The translations under genes and the position numbers were made by a program. DNA of 43,054 nucleotides from an uncultured Clostridia bacterium (GTDB lineage Bacteria; Bacillota; Clostridia; UBA1381). Below the pieces are notes generated by a model, which searched no databases, was not told where the DNA came from, and worked only from the letters and a program-made list of their open reading frames with translations. The DNA lies in NCBI GenBank assembly GCA_947626135.1, contig CANQQZ010000007.1:1-43054 (forward strand), in the 5' to 3' direction. Shown here piece after piece: positions 1-5,809 of the stretch (the first letter of the stretch is position 1; every line of letters starts with the position of its first letter).

Positions 1-357
1 GTTTCAATGTTCTCACAGGCATCGAAATCTATGACTTCGATTGTTTCGTGAGGTTATTCTAACATAACAGCAAGGCGACAGAGTCGCCGCAGCGTTATGT
101 TTCAATGTTCTCACAGGCATCGAAATCTATGACTTCGATTGTTTCGTGAGGTTATTCTAACATAACAGCAAGGCGGCAGAGTCGCCGAAGCGTTATGTTT
201 CAATGTTCTCACAGGCATCAAAATCTATGACTTCGATTGTTTCGTGAGGTTATTCTAACATAACAGCAAGGTGGCAGAGTCGCCGAAGCGTTATGTTTCA
301 ATGTTCTCACAGGCATCGAAATCTATGATTTCGCTTATGCCGTGAGGTTATTATAAC
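1..357. repeat. Tandem array of 98-bp palindromic repeats
   Basis: Units begin at 1, 99, 197 and 295, an exact 98-bp period. The fourth unit stops after about 63 bp and the array may continue left of the window. Each unit holds two hairpins. H1 is bounded by CTCAC/GTGAG, with inner ATCGAA/TTCGAT in copies 1 and 2; copy 4 pairs more fully through GGCAT/ATGCC and GAAATC/GATTTC. H2 is bounded by CATAAC/GTTATG, with inner GGCGAC-aga-GTCGCC. Changes in the H2 stem (GGCGGC in copy 2, GGTGGC in copy 3) turn Watson-Crick pairs into G-U pairs in a plus-strand RNA. There is no long ORF. The array lies just past the 3' end of the GH2 gene. A diverged copy is at 8819-8930. Confidence 0.9.
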
Positions 358-415
358 ATAAAACAGATGAAAAATCAATGCTTTTATGGTTGTCAAAATG
401 AAACAACGGTCCGGC

Positions 416-434
416 GCGCTTGGGGGACAAGCGC
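416..434 (-). terminator. Hairpin after the GH2 gene, possible terminator
   Basis: A perfect 7-bp stem GCGCTTG/CAAGCGC with a 5-nt loop lies 17 bases past the GH2 stop codon. The U-run that would normally follow on the minus strand is weak, so it may be only a stabilising 3' hairpin. Confidence 0.35.
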
Positions 435-450
435 ATAACCGTGCGGAATG

Positions 451-2178
451 TTATACATCGGTCCGCTCCTGCGGCAATTTGCGAAACAGCTCTTTCACCT
501 TTTCATATGCCAGCTTCGGACGGCGGTATTCATCGACAATTCCCTTATTATTCATTGTTTTCGGGCGTTTGTCAAACCAATCGTCACATACTCTTGTATC
601 GCAAAACTGCCAGATGTAAATCCCGCTGCATCCCTTGTGGGCAAGAACTGCGCGTATCTGCTCCTCCAGCGCCTGAGCCTGATATTCCTCAGACCATTTG
701 ACTCTGCTTGGCGTCCGATATCCGTAAACGGCGCCCGCACCCGTTTCGGTTATCAGAAACGGCTTGCCGCGCCCGTCCGTGCTGCTCTGAACCCAATCGT
801 ACAACTCTGCCAAATATTGCGCCGCGGGGGTGTCATTATACCATTTCGGATATATGTTATAGGATACCACATCGGGCAGGTCTAAGCAGATATCGGTTTT
901 AAACTGACAGCTGGCGGAGGATACCGGACGGCTCCGGTCCATGCTTCGTATGAGCTCATACTGGCTTTTATAACACATTCTCCCAAGCTCGGTATGGCTG
1001 GCGCATTCATTCAGAATTCCCCATATATATATTGACGGATGATTATAATGCGCGTCAACCATTTCCCGAATGCAGTCCTCGCACTGCTTTTCAAAATTTG
1101 GGTTACTCATCTGTTCATCTGACAATCCTCTGGCGTGGTTTTCCTCCCAGACAAGAATACCTTGTTCATCGCACAAATCAAGAAACAGCTCATCATTTGG
1201 ATAATGACTGGTTCGCACGGAGTTTCCGCCGAGATCCTTTATAAGCGTCAAATCGTATTGCATGGCGGAAAAGGGGATGGCGCAGCCGAACTGCGGGTGA
1301 TCCTCGTGTCTGCAAAATCCCTTTATCAGGAGCTTTTTGCCGTTAAGCAGGATATCCCGACCCTCAATACGCACCTCGCGGAAGCCGATCCGTTCCGTAA
1401 GGTCATCCACCTCCCGCATGGAGGCTTTATCCCGCAGCACCGCATTAAGATAGTACAGAACCGGTGTTTCCGGTGACCACGGACACACATTCCGGCACGG
1501 CAGATCATCACAGGATAGGACAGAGGTTTCTTTGGGACCAATTTCAACAGGCAGGATCTTATGCGGCTGTCCTTCAATATGAAGCTCAATATCGCCCTCA
1601 AATGGCTTTTCGGATAAATTTACAAGGCATACCTGAACTTTGCCGCTCCATTGATTCGTTTGAACGCTTTTGCAGACGGGCGTAAAATGTATCCGGCATA
1701 TATAGACGTCTTCCAGAAGCTCCAGCATAACTCCGCGGGAAATACCGCCGTAGGACTGATAGTCGTTCGGTACATGCAGCGCGGAAGCGGAGGAGAAGGA
1801 GTTGTCCGCAATCACATCAAGAGTATGCTCTCCCGGTTTAAGACACGGCAAAACAGCATCAAACGGAGTATAAGCATTATAGTGACCGCACACCCGCTGT
1901 CCGTCCACCATAATTTCAGCCGTATGGCTCACACCCTTGAACACCAGACGGATATTCGCTTCGGTATCTGTTACAAATTTACGCGAATAAACCGCTCTTC
2001 CACGGTAGTTTGCTGTTTCGGGATATGCTTCCCAGCAGCCGGGCACTGCGGCCTTTATCGGCGACGGAACCGGTCCGGACGGCGCATCACCTGACGCAGA
2101 CAGAGTTCTGAAGTCCCAGAGGCAGGATGATAGCTCTTCGGTTCGTCTGATTTTATGAGTGGTAAAAGCGCGAATCAT
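451..2178 (-). CDS. GH2 family beta-glucuronidase
   Basis: A 575-residue glycoside hydrolase family 2 enzyme predicted to release terminal beta-linked uronic acid. The N-terminal sugar-binding domain (about 15-165) is followed by an Ig-like domain (about 165-270) and a TIM barrel. E391 in ILNECASH is the expected acid/base and E478 in ITETG the nucleophile. The N543-x-K545 pair in MNNKG matches the NxK carboxylate-recognition motif of beta-glucuronidases, which favours glucuronidase (or galacturonidase) over galactosidase. Length is close to E. coli UidA (603). No signal peptide is seen, so it probably acts on imported oligosaccharides. AGGAGAT lies 8 bases before the ATG. It fits with the downstream UxuA/UxuB uronate route. 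Confidence 0.88.
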   Translation of the reverse strand: MIRAFTTHKIRRTEELSSCLWDFRTLSASGDAPSGPVPSPIKAAVPGCWEAYPETANYRGRAVYSRKFVTDTEANIRLVFKGVSHTAEIMVDGQRVCGHYNAYTPFDAVLPCLKPGEHTLDVIADNSFSSASALHVPNDYQSYGGISRGVMLELLEDVYICRIHFTPVCKSVQTNQWSGKVQVCLVNLSEKPFEGDIELHIEGQPHKILPVEIGPKETSVLSCDDLPCRNVCPWSPETPVLYYLNAVLRDKASMREVDDLTERIGFREVRIEGRDILLNGKKLLIKGFCRHEDHPQFGCAIPFSAMQYDLTLIKDLGGNSVRTSHYPNDELFLDLCDEQGILVWEENHARGLSDEQMSNPNFEKQCEDCIREMVDAHYNHPSIYIWGILNECASHTELGRMCYKSQYELIRSMDRSRPVSSASCQFKTDICLDLPDVVSYNIYPKWYNDTPAAQYLAELYDWVQSSTDGRGKPFLITETGAGAVYGYRTPSRVKWSEEYQAQALEEQIRAVLAHKGCSGIYIWQFCDTRVCDDWFDKRPKTMNNKGIVDEYRRPKLAYEKVKELFRKLPQERTDV

Positions 2179-2234
2179 ATTCGATCTCCTTTTTTCGTAA
2201 TGCCCAGCGGCAATATTACAGCGTATGTGTGATT

Positions 2235-2301
2235 GGTATTATTAATATAAGTATAATACCGCAGCCGCGCAATGTCAATACCTATTAATCCTATTAATAA
2301 C
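2235..2301 (-). promoter_or_regulatory. GH2 promoter with palindrome over the -10 and tandem boxes upstream
   Basis: On the minus strand, TTGACA (2273-2278) and TATACT (2250-2255) are 17 bp apart. The inverted repeat GGTATTAT-N10-ATAATACC (2235-2260) covers the -10 and would suit a repressor. Upstream of the -35, CTATTAAT occurs twice with a 9-bp period (about 2282-2299) and could be an activator site. The rest of the 2179-2534 gap holds only the cupin terminator and AT-rich sequence. Confidence 0.6.
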
Positions 2302-2430
2302 GTATATTTTTGCAGCCTTGAAGGGAGGAACAGGAAAACATCTATCCAAGTATAATAAATGACGGTTTATTACGCTTAGATGTAAAAATATACTCCCGGC
2401 TTTAAAATAATAAACAAATTCAAAATACTA

Positions 2431-2460
2431 AAAAACGAGACCATTGCATGGTCCCGTTTA
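2431..2460 (-). terminator. Terminator after the cupin gene
   Basis: On the minus strand, a GACCA/TGGTC stem extended by AACG/CGTT with one mismatch is followed by a run of T. It lies about 75 bases past the cupin stop codon. Confidence 0.65.
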
Positions 2461-2534
2461 ATTTTCACGTCAGCCGTGGCATATTGCGTCCGGAAGCTTT
2501 CTCTAAATCCGTAAGCAATATTTTTCCGCAGCTG

Positions 2535-2888
2535 TTACGCCATAACCGCATCGTTTGCCGTATATTCTTCAAGCGAGCCGCATTTTACCTGAATGCACAA
2601 ATACTTAATAGATTCATCCGCAGATGCAGAAAGCTGTCTTTTCGCTTCCGGCGATACACGCAGAAAATCATTCGCTTCAAGAGCGATCCTTTCTCCGTCA
2701 ATTTCCATGCAGCCTTTGCCTTCGAGAATTATATAAATTTCCTCGTTCTGCTTATGCGCGTGAACAAACGGCACGCCAGCGCCCGCAGGCATAAAGTTGA
2801 CGCTTACCTCGGCGCCGGTAAGTCCGAGCGTATCATGCAGCTCTGTTCTGTCCGTGCCGCTTACGTTTACTTTACTGTAGTTTTTCAT
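2535..2888 (-). CDS. Small single-domain cupin protein
   Basis: A 117-residue single cupin. The first cupin motif is visible around residues 42-62 (VHAHKQNEEIYIILEGKG, with two His and Glu as likely metal ligands), and the second, weaker, around 75-100 (ANDFLRVSPEAKRQL). Small cupins of this kind may be metal enzymes, isomerases or ligand sensors, and the substrate cannot be read from sequence. GGAGGA lies 7 bases before the ATG. The gene follows the Rrf2 regulator on the same strand but has its own promoter, which carries two copies of the operator also found before the regulator, so it is almost certainly that regulator's target. This hints at a stress or electrophile response. Confidence 0.8.
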   Translation of the reverse strand: MKNYSKVNVSGTDRTELHDTLGLTGAEVSVNFMPAGAGVPFVHAHKQNEEIYIILEGKGCMEIDGERIALEANDFLRVSPEAKRQLSASADESIKYLCIQVKCGSLEEYTANDAVMA

Positions 2889-2906
2889 AAAAATTCCTCC
2901 AAAATA

Positions 2907-2977
2907 AATATATAGTTGTAATCTTTTTGATTACAACTATATATTAACACACTTTTGATGTAATGTCAATAGTTACA
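2907..2977 (-). promoter_or_regulatory. Cupin promoter with two TGTAA-N9-TTACA operators
   Basis: On the minus strand, TTGACA (2964-2969) and TAATAT (2941-2946) are 17 bp apart. Operator 1, TGTAATGTCAATAGTTACA (2959-2977), contains the -35. Operator 2, TGTAATCTTTTTGATTACA (2917-2935), is the core of a perfect 17-bp inverted repeat with a 5-bp centre (2907-2945). The two centres, 2968 and 2926, are 42 bp apart, about four helical turns. Because the start point would fall inside the inverted repeat, it is better read as a DNA site than as an RNA hairpin. Confidence 0.75.
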
Positions 2978-2997
2978 ACAAAAAAATGTAAATATTT

Positions 2998-3417
2998 TCA
3001 TATATTTAGCTGCTCTGTCAAATCGGCGAGCGTCACGCTTTTAAGCTCGTTTTCCAATGCCGCTTGAGCATCTGAAAGATGTGAATCCAGCACCGCATGA
3101 ATATTTTTTCCCACCGGGCATTCCGGATTGGGATTTTCATGGAAATTAAACAAATCGCCATCCACGCAGTCGACCGCAGTGTAAATGTCGTAAAGTGTAA
3201 TATCCTCCGCGTCCTTTGCCGGCAGCGCGCCGCCGCTTCCCGCCTTTACGTCAATTATACCGGCAGCCTTGAGACTTGAAAGAGTGCGCCGTATCACAAC
3301 AGGATTTACATTAACGCTCGATGCGATAAAATCCGATGTCATTTTATATTTATTCCCGAGAACATAAATTGCGAGCAGCGTATGGACCGCTATGGTAAAT
3401 CTTGATGTGATCTTCAT
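2998..3417 (-). CDS. Rrf2 family transcriptional regulator
   Basis: A 139-residue Rrf2-type winged-helix repressor. The DNA-binding region is the first ~60 residues (MKITSRFTIAVHTLLAI, then VNVNPVVIRRTLSSLKAAG as the recognition part). It has only two cysteines, C84 and C100, not the three-cysteine cluster of IscR/NsrR, so it resembles the non-Fe-S YwnA/HypR-like members, which may sense thiol or electrophile stress. The ATG at 3417 is preferred over an in-frame GTG at 3426, because that GTG overlaps the AGAGGTG ribosome binding site lying 6 bases before the ATG. Its own promoter carries the operator shared with the cupin gene, implying autoregulation. Confidence 0.85.
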   Translation of the reverse strand: MKITSRFTIAVHTLLAIYVLGNKYKMTSDFIASSVNVNPVVIRRTLSSLKAAGIIDVKAGSGGALPAKDAEDITLYDIYTAVDCVDGDLFNFHENPNPECPVGKNIHAVLDSHLSDAQAALENELKSVTLADLTEQLNI

Positions 3418-3437
3418 GTTTAACACCTCTTTGCTGT

Positions 3438-3474
3438 ATTATATATTATTTTAGCTGTAATGTCAACGGTTACA
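3438..3474 (-). promoter_or_regulatory. Rrf2 gene promoter and self-operator
   Basis: A perfect consensus promoter on the minus strand: TTGACA (3461-3466), 17 bp, TATAAT (3438-3443). The -35 lies inside TGTAATGTCAACGGTTACA (3456-3474), which differs from cupin operator 1 at only two central bases. Confidence 0.8.
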
Positions 3475-3477
3475 TAA

Positions 3478-3508
3478 AAAGCCCGTCAAAGCAAGACGAG
3501 CTTTTGCG
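3478..3508 (-). terminator. Terminator after the nucleotidyltransferase-like gene
   Basis: On the minus strand, GCTCGTC-N7-GACGGGC (one G-U pair) is followed by TTTTT. It lies about 85 bases past the stop at 3593 and directly upstream of the Rrf2 promoter. Confidence 0.7.
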
Positions 3509-3592
3509 ATTTTCTGCCGTTTTGACGCGTTTAACGGTTCGATGATAATAAGTCAATACGTTCAGCTTTGCATATCATATGATTTAAGTGGC

Positions 3593-4066
3593 TTAGGACC
3601 TGTTTTTGATTTCATTATTTATAAGCTCTATTTTCTGTTCATCCCGCTTATTTTTTATGTTCCTCCTGTAGCCGTCCTTTGCCGACGCAGTGTATACCTT
3701 TAAATAGTCGCATAAATCTAATAAATAATAATTAACTCCGGCTTCTTCAATAACGGGGATATGCTTTAAATCTACTCCCGCAAACGGCGTCAGGCTTTCA
3801 ATTGCCGCGAACGCAATGCTTAAGTCCGATTTTTCAAACGCATGCTCGTGCAGATCGTAAAGAGTATACCCGGCGCCGGACATTAAATCTACGATACTCC
3901 CCCACTTCTCGTTCAGGAAAATCCCGGGAATAAGCACGTCAATATCGTCCGCGTTCAGATTTTTATTAAGCCTTTGCTCCAGACCCAGCGAGCCGAACAA
4001 AAGCGGAACAATGTTAAGCTTTTCATTTAGCAATCCCGCGATATGCATAAATGCTTCCTTTTTCAC
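3593..4066 (-). CDS. Nucleotidyltransferase-like hypothetical protein
   Basis: A 157-residue soluble protein. FGSLGLEQRLNKNL followed by ADDIDVLIPG (residues 24-47) resembles the GS-x(n)-DxD core of the polymerase-beta-type nucleotidyltransferase fold. YLKVYTASAKDGYRR near the C-terminus is typical of small Firmicutes proteins of this group. The substrate is unknown. No HEPN or toxin partner lies beside it, so a toxin-antitoxin role has no support here. The start is a GTG with GGAGGG 8 bases upstream; an ATG six codons in, with AAGGAAG before it, is an alternative. It appears monocistronic, with a terminator downstream. Confidence 0.55.
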   Translation of the reverse strand: MKKEAFMHIAGLLNEKLNIVPLLFGSLGLEQRLNKNLNADDIDVLIPGIFLNEKWGSIVDLMSGAGYTLYDLHEHAFEKSDLSIAFAAIESLTPFAGVDLKHIPVIEEAGVNYYLLDLCDYLKVYTASAKDGYRRNIKNKRDEQKIELINNEIKNRS

Positions 4067-4147
4067 CGCTGTTACCCTCCTAAGCGACGCCCATAATCTG
4101 TTTCTGTTATAAAAAGGGCTGTATCCTCCCGGTTGGAATTTGTCGTG

Positions 4148-5683
4148 TCAATCAACGGCGGTCGATGTGTTTGAAACATAGTTATACGGTATGTCGCTCG
4201 TTTTCAAAACCGCCTTGCATACAGGCGTTTCTCCCGTAATGTTTTTCCACATCATAATTTTTATCGTATCATAATTGTCGGTATCCATATTTATATATTT
4301 TAAATCTATTGTCTGTCCGCCCGCACCGTGCGGAAAGGGAACTATCTGCGTTTTATAGCTCTCAAAGCTTCCGTCTTCATTAAATGCCGCGAATATCAGT
4401 GTATAGTCATAGTCTCCGTCCTCGGCGGCAAACACGGAAATTCTGTCGCTTATGGCATTATAATACAGCGCGTCCTCGGTCGGTTGATACAAACCGAGCC
4501 GAACCCATACTCCATCCTCGTATTTAAGCTGATAAATGTGCCCTCCGATTGTTGTTATAAGAGTATGGTTTCGGTTAGCCATAAGCATATGAGTCGCATC
4601 GGCTATTTCCACCGACTCGTTTGTGTCAAAATCGGTTACTGTGATACCTACGCTGCTATCAGCAATCCGGCCGAAGGCAATTCCGCCGCTCGATGCAAAG
4701 GCATTTTCAGGATACAGGCTTGTAGCGTCTGTGGGAGCCGTAAGCATTCCGCCGTAAAGCTTAAGCATGGAACCCGAATCGCTTATAATATTCGGACTCT
4801 CCGGCGCGGTGTTGTTATATATTGAGCCGCCGCGTATCGTAACCGTACAGCCGGTTGTGTTATAAAATCCGCCGCCGCTTTCAGCTGCGTCGCAGCCGGT
4901 AATTACGCCTCCGTTTATGTTTATGCTTCCGTAAACATTATTTGCGGAAAAATTATAAAATCCGCCGCCGCTCTTGTCCGCGTCACAGTCGATAATCATC
5001 CCGCCGTTTATATTTACGGTTCCGGTATTGCTTATGCCGCCGCCGGTGCCGCCGTAAATGAATCTGTCGTCAATATAATATCCCGTGCAGACGCAGTTTA
5101 TAATCATACCGCTGTTCAGGTTGAGGATTCCGGAATTATGAACTCCCCCGCCGAAAAATCTTGCGCTGCAATCCTTTATTATCCCGCCGTTTATATTTAC
5201 CGTACCCGTTGCGCCGTTCCTTAATCCTCCCCCATACGATGTGGACGCGCTTCCGGAAAGAACGGCTCCTCGTTCAAGATTAATCGTTGAGTAATCGCCG
5301 TTGTCTATTATAGCGTCCCTGGTATTGGCTGTAATGGTAAGATTTTCAATCGTAAGGGATGAATCATCGTCTAACACTATCAGATTTACGGCATCATCGG
5401 CATTATACAAAATTTCCTTGCCGGTCAGCCCGACGAGCTTGACGTGCCCTGCAATTTCCATTTCCGCCGTGGGTTCAGGGTCGTTTACAGTGGTCCTTAC
5501 CCCGCAGTTTAAATCCATAACCTTTACAATGAGCGGGTTATCCGGATCCTCGCTTCCCTGTATATAAACATCGTAATCACCGTCATGAATTTCGGCGTAT
5601 TCTTCCGCATGGGCGCAAACCGCAGTGCCTATAATAACGGCAAACAGCAATAAAATTGCCGCCGCAAACCGCTGCTTCACCAT
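4148..5683 (-). CDS. Secreted beta-helix repeat protein
   Basis: A 511-residue predicted exported protein. The N-terminus has basic residues, then AAAILLLFAVIIGTAVCAHA, a signal peptide with likely cleavage after AHA. Residues about 90-310 hold roughly five imperfect repeats built on GGGxxN and VNINGGxIxxC, the pattern of a right-handed parallel beta-helix as in pectate-lyase-like or adhesin-like surface proteins. The ~190-residue C-terminal part is not recognised. No catalytic site or cell-wall anchor is visible, so enzyme versus adhesin is open. The ATG at 5683 is chosen because AAGGTGAT lies 9 bases upstream; the longer frame begins with an unsupported TTG. The carbohydrate context makes polysaccharide binding plausible. 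Confidence 0.65.
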   Translation of the reverse strand: MVKQRFAAAILLLFAVIIGTAVCAHAEEYAEIHDGDYDVYIQGSEDPDNPLIVKVMDLNCGVRTTVNDPEPTAEMEIAGHVKLVGLTGKEILYNADDAVNLIVLDDDSSLTIENLTITANTRDAIIDNGDYSTINLERGAVLSGSASTSYGGGLRNGATGTVNINGGIIKDCSARFFGGGVHNSGILNLNSGMIINCVCTGYYIDDRFIYGGTGGGISNTGTVNINGGMIIDCDADKSGGGFYNFSANNVYGSININGGVITGCDAAESGGGFYNTTGCTVTIRGGSIYNNTAPESPNIISDSGSMLKLYGGMLTAPTDATSLYPENAFASSGGIAFGRIADSSVGITVTDFDTNESVEIADATHMLMANRNHTLITTIGGHIYQLKYEDGVWVRLGLYQPTEDALYYNAISDRISVFAAEDGDYDYTLIFAAFNEDGSFESYKTQIVPFPHGAGGQTIDLKYINMDTDNYDTIKIMMWKNITGETPVCKAVLKTSDIPYNYVSNTSTAVD

Positions 5684-5716
5684 ATGTAGTATCACCTTCC
5701 AAATCAAATCACAAGG

Positions 5717-5745
5717 ATTATAACATACGCAAAGAATTAATGCAA
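5717..5745 (-). promoter_or_regulatory. Promoter of the beta-helix protein gene
   Basis: On the minus strand, TTGCAT (5740-5745) and TATAAT (5717-5722) are separated by 17 bp, with the ribosome binding site about 20 bases downstream. Confidence 0.6.
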
Positions 5746-5766
5746 ACCCTTTTTTGCCGTACAGAG

Positions 5767-5798
5767 AAAAATCTGCGGAGAAAATTCCGCAGATTTTT
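5767..5798. terminator. Terminator after the PL11 gene
   Basis: AAAAATCTGCGGAG and its near-perfect complement enclose a 4-nt A loop, with T runs on both strands. It lies 12 bases past the PL11 stop codon. Confidence 0.9.
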
Positions 5799-5809
5799 GT
5801 ATATTTTTA

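Noticed and set aside
1-357. CRISPR array
   Set aside because: The whole 98-bp unit is conserved; there are no short repeats separated by unique spacers and no cas genes in the window.
2907-2945. Terminator or riboswitch hairpin before the cupin gene
   Set aside because: The -10 overlaps the repeat and the start point falls inside it, so the full hairpin would not be transcribed; the half-sites match the Rrf2-type operators.
4328-4825. 165-codon plus-strand ORF opposite the beta-helix gene
   Set aside because: Antisense shadow of a clearly coding frame with a signal peptide and repeats.
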